A stretch of 64,000 bases of DNA from Aedes albopictus (GCF_035046485.1 NW_026917387.1:36001-100000), one strand, 5' to 3'; counted from the stretch's first letter, positions 21,301-32,931 are shown. Program-made: numbers and translations. The notes: generated by a model not told the origin, from the sequence alone.

Positions 21301-23160
21301 TCAGGGATTCCTCCAGGAATTCCCTCAGGGATTCCTTCAGGAATTCCCTCAGGGATTCCTCCAGTAATTCCCTCAGGGATTCCTCCAGGAATTCCCTCAG
21401 GGATTCCTCCAGGAATTCCCTCAGGGATTCCTCCAGGAATTCCCTCAGGGATTCCTCCAGGAATTCCCTCAGGGATTCCTCCAGGAATTCCCTCAGGGAT
21501 TCCTCCAGGAATTCCCTCAGGGATTCCTCCAGGAATTCCCTCAGGGATTCCTCCAGGAATTCCCTCAGGGATTCCTCCAGGAATTCCCTCAGGGATTCCT
21601 CCAGGAATTCCCTCAGGGATTCCTCCAGGAATTCCCTCAGGGATTCCTCCAGGAATTCCCTCAGGGATTCCTCCAGGAATTCCCTCAGGGATTCCTCCAG
21701 GAATTCCCTCAGGGATTCCTCCAGGAATTCCCTCAGGGATTCCTCCAGGAATTCCCTCAGGGATTCCTCCAGGAATTCCCTCAGGGATTCCTCCAGGAAT
21801 TCCCTCAGGGATTCCTCCAGGAATTCCCTCAGGGATTCCTCCAGGAATTCCCTCAGGGATTCCACCAGGAATTACCTCAGGGATTCCACCAGGAATTCCC
21901 TCAGGGATTCCACCAGGAATTCCCTCAGGGATTCCTCCAGGAATTCCCTCAGGGATTCCTCCAGGAATTCCCTCAGGGATTCCTCCAGGAATTTCCTCAG
22001 GGATTCCTCCAGGAATTCCCTCAAGGATTCCTCTAGGAATTCCCTCAGGGATTCCTCCAGGAATTCCCTCAGGGATTCCTCTAGGAATTCCCTCAGGGAT
22101 TCCTCTAGGAATTCCCTCAGGGATTCCTCTAGGAATTCCCTCAGGGATTCCACTAGGAATTCCCTCAGGGATTCCTCTAGGAATTCCCTCAGGGATTCCT
22201 CTAAGAATTCCCTCAGGGATTCCTCTAGGAATTCCCTCAGGGATTCCTCTAGGAATTCCCTCAGGGATTCCCCAGGAATTTCCTCAGGGATTCCTCCAGG
22301 AATTCCCTCAGGGATTCCTCTAGGAATTCCCTCAGGGATTCCTCTAGGAATTCCCTCAGGGATTCCTCTAGGAATTCCCTCAGGGATTCCTCTAGGAATT
22401 CCCTCAGGGATTCCCCAGGAATTTCCTCAGGGATTCCTCCAGGAATTTCCTCAGGGATTCCTCCAGGAATTCCCTCAGGGATTCCTCCAGGAATTCCCTC
22501 AGGGATTCCTCCAGGAATTACCTCAGGGATTCCTCCAGGAATTCCCTCAGGGATTCCTCCAGGAATTCCCTCAGGGATTCCTCCAGGAATTCCTTCAGGG
22601 ATTCCTCAAGGAATGCCCTCAGGGATTCCTCCAGGAATTCCCTCAGGGATTCCTCCAGGAATTCCCTCAGGGATTCCTCCAGGAATTCCCTCAGGGATTC
22701 CTCCAGGAATTCCCTCAGGGATTCCTCCAGGAATTCCCTCAGGGATTCCTCCAGGAATTCCCTCAGGGATTCCTCCAGGAATTCCCTCAGGGATTCCTCC
22801 AGGAATTCCCTCAGGGATTCCTCCAGGAATTCCCTCAGGGATTCCTCCAGGAATTCCCTCAGGGATTCCTCTAGGAATTCCGTCAGGGATTCCTCCAGGA
22901 ATTCCCTCAGGGATTCCTCCAGAAATTCCCTCAGGGATTCCTCCAGGAATTCCCTCAGGGATTCCTCCAAGAATTCCCTCAGGGGTTCCTCTAGGAATTC
23001 CTTCAGGGATTCCTCTAGGAATTCCTTCAGGGATTCCTCTAGGAATTCCTTCAGGGATTTCTCTAGGAATTCCCTCAGGGATTCCTCTAGGAATACTCTC
23101 AGGGATTCCTCTAGGAATTCCCTTAGAGATTCCTCTAGGAATTCCTCAAGGAATTCCTTC
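18375..23160. repeat. 24-bp minisatellite array (about 200 units)
   Basis: The consensus unit is GGAATTCCCTCAGGGATTCC followed by TCCA. The rows of sequence repeat every 120 bp (five units) with no break in register from about 19,921 to 22,260. The left edge (18,375-18,960) and right edge (22,980-23,160) are diverged while the centre is nearly uniform, as expected if unequal exchange keeps homogenising the middle. Common variants change TCC to ACC (19,420-19,610, and from about 21,860) or TCTA (22,080 onward). The unit is itself close to a hairpin: GGAAT pairs ATTCC and CCCT pairs AGGG. Because 24 is divisible by three and the unit lacks stops, long frames run through it (1,346 codons on plus with GIPSGIPP; 657 on minus with SLREFLEE). 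No signal, domain or non-repeat segment suggests they are genes. Confidence 0.95.
18901..20195. repeat. Internal tandem duplication inside the array, 734-bp offset
   Basis: A set of rare variants appears twice in the same order. These are TCCGTCAAGAATTCCCTCTG, GATATCTTTAGGAACTGG, CAAGAACTCACTCAGG, GGAATTTATCCAGG, GGATTATTCTAGGAG and ATTCCCCCAGG. They start at 18,901 and again at 19,635, and the matching segments extend about 560 bp. The only differences I see are single 24-bp unit gains or losses. The offset, 734, is not a multiple of 24 or 3, and the junction near 19,621-19,634 (AGGAATTCCAGGATTCC) is where the repeat changes register. Confidence 0.88.
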
Positions 23161-25180
23161 TATTGTATATCTGTTGTAGATCATTTGGCAGGCACGCAGA
23201 TGCTCTGCGTTCAAGGAAGTTAAACATGCTCCCAAAAGGTTTCGGCTATATGTATCCTTCTAGAGCTATGATGTCAATTTTCGCAACTCGCAACGGTATT
23301 CAAAGGCACGGAAACCAAATAATCACATTCCACATGCGTTCAAATCACATTGCTCTTTAATGGACGCAATCTTCCAAACTTGCCGACGTACCACACGTGG
23401 CGCTCTGGTCGCTTCTGGCAGGCACAGCAACCTATTTACGACTTCACAAGAACGCTTCCATCCGAGCGGTTGCTGCTGCTGCTGTTGCCAGAAACGAACC
23501 CATAAGCATTATCTCGCTCTTCACGCACGGTGAATCTCGAAGGAGTCATCCAAGCCAGAAGGCTTGACTCGAGCTATTTATGCTGGTCGGAGCCGGGCGA
23601 CTCGGTCCAAATCATCATAAAAGATGAAATACTTTTATCCAACTTGGGGGTCGGATGATGGTGAAGGTTTTCCAACACTATCGCACCCACACCCACCACA
23701 CCCACGGCCTTCCACCAGGCCGCCGCAGAAGCAGCAGCAGCAGCTCCTGCCAGCATCCACTTAAGCGAACGATGTACCTTTGATTTCCGCTTCCTCCGAC
23801 CACCGCAGCACCACCGGTCACAATTATTGTTCGGCGGCAGAGAGAGGTCACGCTCCACGGAATCCTCTGCAGCACACTCTGCTTGTTGCCTGACTGCTTG
23901 CCTGCCAGCCTGCCTGCCTGAGCTTGATAAGAGAATGTATGGAGCCGCCCGCCCGAAAAAAAAAACACACGACAGTAAATAGGGATGGATGGTCGGAAAA
24001 TGAAATGCTGCTACTTCTTCCGTTCGTCATCCGTTCTCTGTGGCGTGGCGTTCAACGCTTGGTCCGTCATACATAAGCAGCAGCAGCAGCAACCGTATAG
24101 ATTTAAATGTCGTGCAGTAAAATTTTATGTGCATAAATGCTCGTAAAAGCAAAGAATACAACCAACGTGTCTAATGGAACTTTTCTCATTAGGGGGGCGT
24201 TGGCGTGGTGGTGGCGCAGGGCTCAGGGGTGGCGGCGGCGTGGCGGAGCATCGGTGAGTGAGTGTCTGTGTTGTGTTGCCTTTTTTTTTCGGGGGCACCA
24301 AACAACAAGCGAGTACTCATCTACGGACGACGACAACGGTGACTGGAAATTAGGGGAGCAGAGCACACCACCGACTCGGTCGCCGGGTGACTGCTGAAAG
24401 GGCTTCGACAGCAACCGTCGCCCGCCTTCCGCAGAGTTGAATCACCTGACTTGACTACCCACTAGAAGAAGAACGGTTGATGACAACGACGGGGATGTTG
24501 TTGGTTGGTGGTGATTCACCTTCTCACAATAAACGACGACGGACGTCGTCGTCGCGAGAACACTAAAAGGAAGCGCAGTCTACCGACGAAATGAGCTGGA
24601 GGCTGAGAATCGCTTCCAGTTCCACGAAATCTGGTCCGATGTTTTAGCTTAGATATTTGTGCGCCGCGCCGCACTGGGGTAGACAGCTCGACGGGGACGT
24701 CGACGACGACAGGTGGTTATGCAACGGAGCACAAAGCGAATGGAGTAATGAGCTGGGGCCACTACGCGACGCGAGCTACATTGTTGTTGGTTTGGTAGGT
24801 AGAAAGTTTCTCGTGAATTATGATATCATCGGGTCATAATTGTTTCGAGTAACACCGCTACGACCGACCGGGTTGAAGCTGGGTGGAGCCCGCTCCAGTG
24901 GCGATGGGACCGTTGCGCAGTTGGCTGGAGGCACGTGCTTGACGTTTAGTGCGACATTTGACTCCAGGGTTTTGTGCAACCGATGATATTGCTTGTTTTG
25001 GTTATCTGGAAGTAGTTCTTTTTTTGTAGAACTAGGAAATGTCGACTTTATAAACAAAAATAAACACATATTTTATCGACTTTGCAAAATTTTCCAGAGC
25101 TTGCTTCCGGTCTTCAAGAGCTTGTCATTTCTTTTTTTTTAGATTTCAAGATTAGAATACAACTATAGCTTCTTCTGAAA
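23161..25180. other. Unique DNA right of the array
   Basis: It contains CTG/CAG runs (23,470, 23,730-23,745, 24,077-24,090), GACGACGAC runs and CATAAA/TTTATG words such as those near 24,120-24,140. Open frames are short and low-complexity. It resembles the GC-richer segments elsewhere and may be intronic or regulatory. No gene was seen. Confidence 0.45.
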
Positions 25181-25559
25181 TTGAGATCCCTGTAGACTTC
25201 TTTTAAACTCTACTGAAGCCGCCTGAATCCAGTTTCACAACACCCTCTGGAAACCCCTAAATTCAACTAAAACAACTTGAAATGTCTTTAACCCCTCAGA
25301 AATGCTTATGAGACCCTTAAAGACTTCCCTGAAGCTCCACTGAAGACCCCTGAAACCCCTAGGGCATTTAAAAACCTGCCGGAATGCCTTATGATGCCTT
25401 GAAACCCTTCAGAAACTCCCTCCGAGGCAATTGTAGACTTCCCTTGAACTTCAATGTCTGCTTCTGATATCCACCAAACGCCTTGAAACGACAATGTATT
25501 TATTGCCTTTTCCGGCCAGTCAGCCAGTAAGTCTGAAATAGACGTTAAAACTTCAACTG

Positions 25560-25745
25560 TTTTTAGACAAAGTACTTTCAATTGACAAATTAAGAAATGA
25601 ATTTGTAAAAAAGAATAAATATCACTGGTTTTGGTGGGATTCGAACCCACGACTCCGTATCGCTAGTCCGGTGCTTTAATCAACTAAGCCACAAAATAAG
25701 TTACGATTCTGCGGAATAGAAAGTCAAACTGAATTCGAAGCACCA
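25560..25745 (-). mobile_element. tRNA-like SINE-type repeat (copy 2)
   Basis: On the minus strand the A box TGGCTTAGTTG is the complement of 25,681-25,691 and the B box GGTTCGAATCC is the complement of 25,637-25,647. It is the best-preserved head of the family. The tail (complement of CAATTGACAAATTAAGAAAT) and the upstream flank (ACGATTCTGCGGAA, then GTCAAACTGA) both match the two modules at 57,274-57,860. A tRNA gene is possible in principle, but the conserved sequence outside the tRNA part indicates a dispersed repeat. Confidence 0.65.
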
Positions 25746-25854
25746 CCCTAACCAGATCCGTCTAGAAACCCTTCGGATAGAACATTCATAAGGAATCGTA
25801 CTAAGACATCCTTGCAATTGCCTGAAATCCCTTTTTATTTACATATTTATTTTT

Positions 25855-25915
25855 TTCTTTATCTTTATTAACGAGATTTTTAACCCGGGGCTAGTTCAAC
25901 TCGGGACCCACACTC
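25855..25915 (-). mobile_element. Fragment of the 6,811-6,983 SINE family
   Basis: TTATTAACGAGATTTTTAAC and the following GGGGCTAGTTCAACTCGGG match the tail of the SINE at 6,811-6,983. The tRNA-like head is absent. A more distant relative of this tail (TTTATTAGAGAGACTTTCATC, GGCTGGTTCGTCTCTGGGG) lies at 27,615-27,662. Confidence 0.55.
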
Positions 25916-26199
25916 TTCTTCTATAAACTTCCCTTGAACACTACTGAAGCCCCCTGAGACTCAGGGGGTTAGAAACTGTGAGATCTATTGAAGTGACTTG
26001 AAACACCTTGAAATCCTCTGATATACCCGTAGACTTTTCATAAACTCTAATGTATCGCTCTAAAATCCAAAGAAACCCCTTGGAATGCCATGAAATTCCT
26101 TTGCAACCTTCCTGCAGCTCTCATGAAGCTTCTTAAGTTATCTGAATTTCCCAAAAAATCCCCGATGCGGGAAATCCCCTGAATTTATTATGGAGAGTA

Positions 26200-26350
26200 A
26201 TGGATCAAAGCATCTCCAGATTTTTTTTCCTGCTGGAAAATGTTTTTCGTTTTAGCAGAAACCATTGTCAAGCAAAATTTTACAAAAAAATGTTTTTTGC
26301 AAAAATGGAAACTACGACAAAAAATCAGATGATGCTTTGCTTCGTTATTT
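26200..26350. repeat. Weak inverted repeat
   Basis: GATCAAAGCATCTCCAGATTTTTT near 26,213 is roughly complementary to AAAAAATCAGATGATGCTTTG near 26,320-26,340. It could be an eroded small MITE of about 140 bp. The evidence is limited to this pairing. Confidence 0.35.
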
Positions 26351-26793
26351 AATAAAAATCAAAATCAAATCAAATTCGATGCTTTTTAATTCACTAAAGA
26401 CCGTCCCAAAAAGCATGGACGCAGAGAAAACATACTAGCACTTAAAAATTAAAGTTTTTTTTTTTGAAGGCTGCATCCGGTTGATCAATCTATTCTCTCA
26501 GCCTTTGTGAAGCGGTTTGTACGATTCCAACAGTTTGTTTCAAAATACATAAACTTTCAGCGGAACACTGTCAAAAAATTGTGTACTAATGAGGTACAGA
26601 GCTTAAAATGTCACATAGGAATTGAGCGAAATATGACGGAAGTAAGTGTGAAAACCATGTAAGAAGCACGAAAAACACGTTAGAGCATAAGCAAAAAATT
26701 GGGTCAAAAATTAGGATCCTGCTAACTCTTGTTTGCATAGAAGTATAGTAAAGGTATTTGAGTGCAAGAAAAAAACCATCTAACTTACACAAG

Positions 26794-27071
26794 CCCATAT
26801 AGCCGAGGCGGTAAACGCACGGGTATTCAGCATGACCATGCTGAGGGTGACGGGTTCGATTCCCGGTCGGTCCAGGATCTTTTCGTAAAGGAAATTTCCT
26901 TGACTTCCTTGGGCATAGAGTATCTTCGTGCCTGCCACACGATATACACATGCAAAATGGTCATTGGCAGAGGAAGCTCTCAGTTAATAACTGTGGAAGT
27001 GCTCATAGAACACTAAGCTGAGAAGCAGGCTTTGTCCCAGTGAGGACGTTACGCCAAGAAGAGAGAGAGAG
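26794..27071 (+). mobile_element. tRNA-derived SINE, Feilai-like, with target duplication
   Basis: The perfect 12-bp direct repeat AACTTACACAAG lies at 26,782-26,793 and 27,072-27,083 and brackets a 278-bp insert. The insert starts with a tRNA-like head: A box TAGCCGAGGCGG at 26,800-26,811 and B box GGTTCGATTCC at 26,853-26,863. The body contains GAGTATCTTCGTGCCTGCCA, AGCTCTCAGTTAATAACTG and AGCAGGCTTTGTCCCAG, and it ends in (GA)n. From memory this body is typical of Feilai SINEs in Aedes aegypti. The clean target duplication and intact pol III boxes suggest a fairly recent insertion by a LINE-type machinery. Confidence 0.9.
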
Positions 27072-27083
27072 AACTTACACAAG

Positions 27084-28150
27084 TCGGGTTATGACCAAAA
27101 AAGTTCCCATTTCGAATTCCAATGTTCATCGTGCAAAGAACATTTGAATTGTCAATCCTATAGCAAGCAGAAACAGCCAAAACGAAGCCCGGAACAAAAA
27201 CCATCGATTAGGTCCAGACATCTGAAGACTAAATATTCTCAACAGATTCTTCGAGCAAAAATGTCCAAGAACTGTCGGGAAATAAAGGTTTCATTTATGA
27301 ATGATTTCATAGTTGAAGTTGTAGATCGTTGAAGAAACCATGATGGTATGCTTATTTGAACTGTTGGAATATGTTTTGGCAAATAAGCGTAGGAGTTTCG
27401 TATTTTTTTTTTCCTTGAAGCTTACAATCCACTGGTGAGTGGCAGAGATCATCTCCCGTCGACTTTTTTGCGCCTTGTGTTGTCTTATCGCGCATGTGTC
27501 TGATGGAAAAAATCTTTTTTTTTTTCTCGAAAATCGATCATACGGTGGCACTCATTGGAAAAGGCGGATCAAATCATGTTTTATTCAAATAGACTAGACG
27601 ATTTTCTTTTCAATCTTTATTAGAGAGACTTTCATCCTTCGGCTGGTTCGTCTCTGGGGATAGATAAAAAAATACTTCAAGAATCACCATAAAACCAAAA
27701 TAAAAGGTAAAAGGTTTTGTGAAGGTTCTCAAAACCTCTACTAGACTAATTGGTCATCAAAGTGTTATTTGCAAGAGGCTATTCAGTCTGCGTTTGTTTC
27801 TCTGCGCCGTGATTCGTTTGCTCATTGGGAGAGTGTGGTCTCAACATCTCATGCCAAAATGCATCTGGATGGCAAAAAAAGGGGACGAAAAAAGACTAGC
27901 ATGTTAAATCAATTATGGAAATGACGTTCCCTAATATTTCTATTTCTAATAAAATTTTCAACAAAAAAAAACAAACCTGGTGTGAAAAATAATCAGAAGT
28001 CGACTATTGGTTTTGCAGTCTTTTAGAAGAATCGCTAACTCTAGTTTATGATTTTCCCCTGCGTTTCGGTCTACATGAAACCTTTTTCAAGGGTTTCGAA
28101 ATATGGTTATTCATTATCATTGTCAGCATTTAGCTAATTATACAATTATC
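27084..28150. other. AT-rich non-coding DNA
   Basis: No gene is supported. The segment holds short frames, a distant SINE-tail relic (27,615-27,662) and a CGTTTCGGTCTACATGAAACC segment near 28,063-28,083 of the kind found at ends of dispersed repeats. No further boundaries could be set. Confidence 0.35.
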
Positions 28151-29585
28151 AATTGGCCGGGGTTCTGCTAAACCGAACTAAGCGCCAAAAAGATAATTCC
28201 GAGATAATTAAGCTTAAAGTTCAACCACTCACAAATAAACAATAGCGGAGATTATTTGAAACTTTTCCGCTCACATGTAACTTACAAGTCTTCATTAATC
28301 ATCAGAAATTAAGAATACATATAAATTATTTGGAATCATTGATATAATTACATTTTACTTCTTGGTACTTCGCACTCAGTTCACTCTGGCTGATCAAAAA
28401 CATTAGAAAATGGTTTATAGTTCAGTTTGGCTGAATGTGTTTTTTTGTTTCAGGTAAAACCAGTTGGACAGTGAAAAAAAAATCTCGATTTTTCATCGTC
28501 TATCAAGTTGAAATCGATATCACTCACAATCCTTTACATGAATCAAAAGGGACGCGTATAGTATGGTAGCACGAAGGTCTCAAAATAGCTTGAGATATGA
28601 ACGGCGGAAGCCCTCCCAGCTCAGCTTTTCCCACCCATGCTTTTTCTTCATAAGCGGTGCATGTGGAGGCACAGAGCAATAGTGATTATGTCAAACGATG
28701 TCCTTGCATACCCTGAGGTCCTGAGATGTGAATGTGAAGCAATTTGTGTACTTCAAATTTATGTCGGTCGAAGAAAACCATGAAAATGTTCTGCCAAAGT
28801 GCACTAAGTACAAAAAAGTTTTCAAAAATATGAAAGAGATTCGAACTTGGATCATCTGAGTGATAACCAAGCGCGTTACCTCTAGGTCATATTACCTTGC
28901 TGAAGGTCAGTCGTTAAGTCTGAATCAAGTTCTAAACATTCTTCTCAAGGATGGTTTTCGTGAAAACGCCATTTTTCGATCAGCCAAAGCGAACCAAGTG
29001 TTTGATTTTTTTCAAGCTTTATTAATATAATTAGGCTTGTTGTTCAATGACGGCTCCTGTGTTAAATTACCAGTTTGAGGTGTATCGACATAACGCTGGT
29101 ATTAAAAACCAGTTGGATTTTGTATTGTTGAGAATAAATTGATTCTAAAATGCTGTGGACTTGGTTCGGTCTGGCTGAATGTGATTTGGAAAAATGGCAA
29201 CCAGCGCCATCGAAGCATCATTGGTTCCTCCCACACCCGTATTTCTAATAACGTGTTCATTTCTCTCACAGATTGTTTCTATGAGTCGGTTAGAAGTTAG
29301 ATATCTGACGGCGATGAGGAAAACTTGAAATGTTCATCACCTGGACCAAAACTAAAATATTTCGCTGATTCTATCGAATGGTTTACAGTTCACTCTGGTT
29401 GGATGCAATATGATGTTTTGTATGTTCCGCCAAACAGAAATTTTGCATTTACTCCACGAAAAGCTGTCAGAATTACTGGATTTTTACATGGAAGAAAGAT
29501 CATCATTTTCTTCACTTAATGGTTAAGAAAACTCAATTTTTCAAAAAATGGTCTTTGGTTCGGTTTAGCAGAACCCCGACCAATT
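28151..29585. mobile_element. 1.4-kb non-autonomous DNA element
   Basis: The ends form a terminal inverted repeat of about 30 bp. Its core GGGGTTCTGCTAAACCGAAC is perfect on both sides, preceded by AATTGG(C/T)C. Related words recur inside: GTTCACTCTGGCTGATC at 28,379, GTTCAGTTTGGCTGAATG at 28,420, the inverted GATCAGCCAAAGCGAACC at 28,978, GGTTCGGTCTGGCTGAATG at 29,163 and GTTCACTCTGGTTGGATG at 29,387. Such repeats are typical of transposase-binding sites in non-autonomous DNA transposons. No transposase-like frame is present. AATT at both edges could be a 4-bp target duplication or part of the terminal repeat. A tRNA-like segment lies inside at 28,836-28,889. Confidence 0.7.
28836..28889 (-). 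other. tRNA-like sequence inside the 1.4-kb element
   Basis: On the minus strand TGACCTAGAGGTAACGCGC reads like a D-arm with A box, and AGTTCGAATCTC reads like a B box, at tRNA-like spacing. The acceptor ends do not pair in an obvious way, so it is more likely the head of an old SINE or a tRNA pseudogene than a working tRNA gene. Confidence 0.35.
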
Positions 29586-29599
29586 AGTCAAGGTGTCCT

Positions 29600-29862
29600 A
29601 GTCAAGATGACTTTGCTAAACTCAAAAATGTCAAGCAAAAGTTTTGCTCTAAAAGAAAAATTGACCTTTTCATTTTCATTTTATACATATTTGTTGTCCT
29701 GCACTGTACTCCCATAGATTGAGTCCAATAGGTTTTAACATGTCGTGATGTGGACAGTCTCCTACGCATCGGTCTAGAACTCGATTCCTGAATTTGGAAT
29801 CATTCGTTTAGAAAAAAAAACTTCCGCATGACATTTTTGACTTAAGCAAAGCCATCTTCACT
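29600..29862. mobile_element. Short MITE, about 263 bp
   Basis: The left end AGTCAAGATGACTTTGCTAA is matched by the right end AAGCAAAGCCATCTTCACT read on the other strand. The pairing continues through CTCAAAAATGTCA and TGACATTTTTGACTT. The inverted repeat is about 35 bp with a few mismatches. The interior has no frame of interest. It directly follows the right end of the element at 28,151-29,585. Confidence 0.65.
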
Positions 29863-32800
29863 AAATAAAACGTCAATATTTCAATTCATGATAAATTATT
29901 TAATTTTTTTAGTTTACTGAAAATATTAAATATGGTGAATATTTATTTGATAGAACCCCCACTGTTGGTTCTGTTTCTGAAAGAGTTTTAGAACTGTGCA
30001 GATTTCATGGGTGCTTGCTTCAGACCTAATTGTAGTTATCGTTGAGAAGAGATAAGAAAGGCTTCAAGAGGATACGACCTCGATTACGTCGGACTTGCAG
30101 AACGATCTACTATACTATTCTCTTTTTATATACGAACCGTACTTTTAATCGACTACTCAACAAAACATCAAATCCCGCCTAGCGGCCCTTTTGGGTCGGC
30201 ATCACCTCCTCGGCCCAATTTTTCACAAGTCATTTTAAGCCCAGTAGCGCTCCCGGCTATACCTAACCTTTCTAATCCGCCCTTTTCCTCCAGCCAGCAA
30301 CCACTGCGGTCCACACTTGCTGCTTGGTGGACCTCAGCCGCCCCAAGCACTTGAAGCCCCAATTTAGGCGCGTGAAACAGGGGCCGTGAAGGACCGGACC
30401 CTCCTCCACTCATCACCATCTCCAACGGGCACTCACACGCGGAAACGACGACGACGTAAACGCATTTTACGCCTGCCAGGTTGGGCTGGCCGGCCGACCC
30501 GTACCGCGCCGCCAAAAAGAACATTAATTTGCGCGCTTTACAAATAAGTAAAGCAACCGACGAAACCGCAGTAACACTGTACCGTACCCCCACCACTGCA
30601 GCACTGACTGGCTGTCGGTTCGTTTGGTCGGTGGGTATGTAGATTGGTGGAGGTATATCGGGAAAGGCGAAGCCTCCGCGCGGGCTTGGGGCATAATTTT
30701 GTTTGATGGAAATTATCTCCAATTTGAATAATGGACACGGCCGGCCTACCCGAGGGCGCGGGCCTCTTTCTCTGCCTCGGAGCCACACACCGGCACCAAC
30801 ACCGACGAGACGGGACCGGGACCGCGACCGTGCGTAATGAGTGTTTGATATATTTTGCGCTTTTTTTTTCGGGAGGTTGGTTATTTCCCTACTAAGTCCG
30901 CCCGGGCCCTTTGGCCCTGGCGGAGTTCTAAACGCACCGATGCGGTGGAAGGGCTCAGCGATCCAGTCAGTGCATGCGAAAGAGCAACGCAGCATAATTA
31001 CACGAGGAGCAGTAATTAAAGTTTAATTATTTTGAGCTGAGTAATTGTGAAGATCGAAATTAATTTGGAACGTTCTGCCTGGATCTTTTCGGATGTTTTC
31101 TTCGACGGCGCGGGAACCATTAATCATAGGTTGAACCGTTTTCTTTCTTTTTTTTTCGTTTGGAAGAAGTGATGCAAATGGTACTATTAAGGGCTGTCAA
31201 AACTGCAGAAGCTTGCTGGCTTTAATTGCCGTGAATGACTACGCGGCCAGGGGTTTCTAATCTCTTTTTTCCTAAGGGAACATTTTTAGTAACCCGAACC
31301 TGGGGAGCCTAGAAACCAAGAACCGCACGATCCAACGTTTGATAAACCCTGCACCACATAATCAACATGTCTTCAAAAGGCAACCCAGAAAATGCAAGGC
31401 AAACAAATGTACTGAACTCGATTTCGATTAAATTCAAATTTATTCCTCGAAAGAGCTAGGTTGGCTGGTTGGTTCGGGATTCGTCGTGTAGGGTTGGGCC
31501 CCTAGAGAGAAAGAGGACGACAGGAGACACAGTGATGATGGGTTTTAGCCGAGGATCGGAGCATAATTAATGAAGGTCTAGTTTTGGTTACCTCCTCTCT
31601 GCTGGAATGGCAGCCAGCAGCAGCACGGAGAAGCAGCATGCAAAAGCAGTTGATAGATGGTTGGATTATTAATGATGTCATCAAAATAACCCTTGATGCG
31701 TAAATCAGCAGCAGTCGTTCGTTCGAAGCGGAATTTTGGACGGGGTTGGATGGGAACAAACAAGTGCAAAGAAGCTGTCTTTAAGTCTTGTTGGAATCGA
31801 GAAGAACGTACAACGAATCTTGTTCAACATTGCTTTACGATCCTATTTATTCAATAGAATTGGAAAAACGATCTGGAATACATGCTGTTTACAAACTCCC
31901 GGCAAGAAATCTAATTAAACTAGTCACACATACGCCAACTTTTTTTTTGTGCAGAACTACGTACTCTGGGCAAGGAATCTTCTGTACTTTATAGAAAATG
32001 TGTACAGTTAGGGAAGTAGGGAATCTCTCTGGAACTTCCTGAGACGCTATTAAACTTAAAACCCATTGAAACCACCTGAAGTCCTCTTGGAACTTCCAAA
32101 AACCTCTTGACATTTCGCTGAAATCTCTTGAAACTTCCCCCTGCAACTATCATTACATAAAAATCCATTTGTGTACCCATGAGATAGATGGAAGTTTTGG
32201 TGCATATAAGATCATAAGGGATTGAAACTAGTGAGAGATGTTACACCTGAGATCGCTCCCGTAGCCATCAGTCTCACAAGCATAAATCCATTAAACCACA
32301 AATTCTGCTGACTTGAATTCTCAAAAGTCAGAAAATTCAAATCAACATATCAAACCCCCTCATTCTGCACTCGCACTCACATCAAGCAGCATTTACAAGG
32401 CACTTGAACACGAAAGCATAGGTGTACCTCTGTACCATTCCAGCCATATTTTCGGAACACTGAACAGACAGATCGTACAAAACAAACTTCCACTTCATTC
32501 GCTTCAACACACGTCCACAAATATGTTGCATTTTGCCTGAAAACCACAAAACCCCTCCTCAGCCCGAACCCATCCCCCTCTGGATGTCGGCCACGTCTGG
32601 ATTGAGTGATACCTTTTTGCAGCTCGCGTTCCCCGACTGTACGGGACTACGGACGCTGGACGACGTCGGACGTCGGACGACTACATTTTTGCATGCCCAG
32701 CCGTCACACACGTGCATCAAACGCGGCGCGAAGTCTCTTCCAGCTTGCTCGCCATTATCTCCGCGTGCTTGAATTTGTTGAACCACCACGGTCCGACCGT

Positions 32801-32928
32801 CCAACCGACCGACCGACCGACCGCATCGAATGTAAAAGTTCGTTCTCGCTGGCTGCTCAGCTTTTGTTATTCAAATGGCCCCGGCTCTCACACGTGTACC
32901 ACCGACTACACTACGCTAGCTAGGTAGG
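29863..32928. other. GC-richer unique DNA, no gene recognised
   Basis: Mostly mixed or GC-rich from 30,150, with CGACGACG, GACC and CAGCAG runs and a (CCGA)n stretch at 32,797-32,822. The minus-strand frame of 275 codons at 30,168-30,995 is rich in R, G, P and S, has no recognised domain and fits chance opening in GC-rich DNA. A short tract at 32,020-32,145 has CCTGAAAC-type decayed repeat words. It is possibly intronic or regulatory. Confidence 0.4.
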
Positions 32929-32931
32929 GTC

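Larger units (their letters stand above)
25181..26170. repeat. Decayed CCTGAAAC-type repeat tract
   Basis: Loose, irregular copies of CCCTGAAACCCC, CCTTGAAAC, CCTCTGGAA and similar words cover this stretch, interrupted by the SINE at 25,560-25,745 and a SINE-tail fragment at 25,855-25,915. The words differ from the GGAATTCC core but share its style, as an old, eroded short-period array. A much shorter tract of the same kind lies at 32,020-32,145. Confidence 0.5.

Noticed and set aside
19892..21865. A 657-codon minus-strand frame, [12 protein letters not shown], resembling a coiled-coil protein
   Set aside because: It is the complement of the same array, and its regular charge pattern follows directly from the repeat unit.
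18283..22323. A 1,346-codon plus-strand open frame, [12 protein letters not shown], as a structural or silk-like protein gene
   Set aside because: The frame follows the 24-bp minisatellite exactly, begins outside any promoter context and changes repeat type only where the array changes register. The opposite strand is equally open. No signal peptide, non-repeat domain or splice signal supports a gene.
18375..23160. CRISPR-like array
   Set aside because: The units are directly adjacent with no unique spacers, and the genome is eukaryotic.
25637..25691. Genuine tRNA gene on the minus strand
   Set aside because: A and B boxes are good, but flanking sequence on both sides is shared with other copies in the window, and the anticodon stem and acceptor stem do not pair cleanly. 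A SINE-type repeat explains it better.
30168..30995. A 275-codon minus-strand frame as a protein gene
   Set aside because: It is low-complexity (R, G, P, S), lies in GC-rich DNA where stops are rare, and shows no recognisable domain or splice signals.
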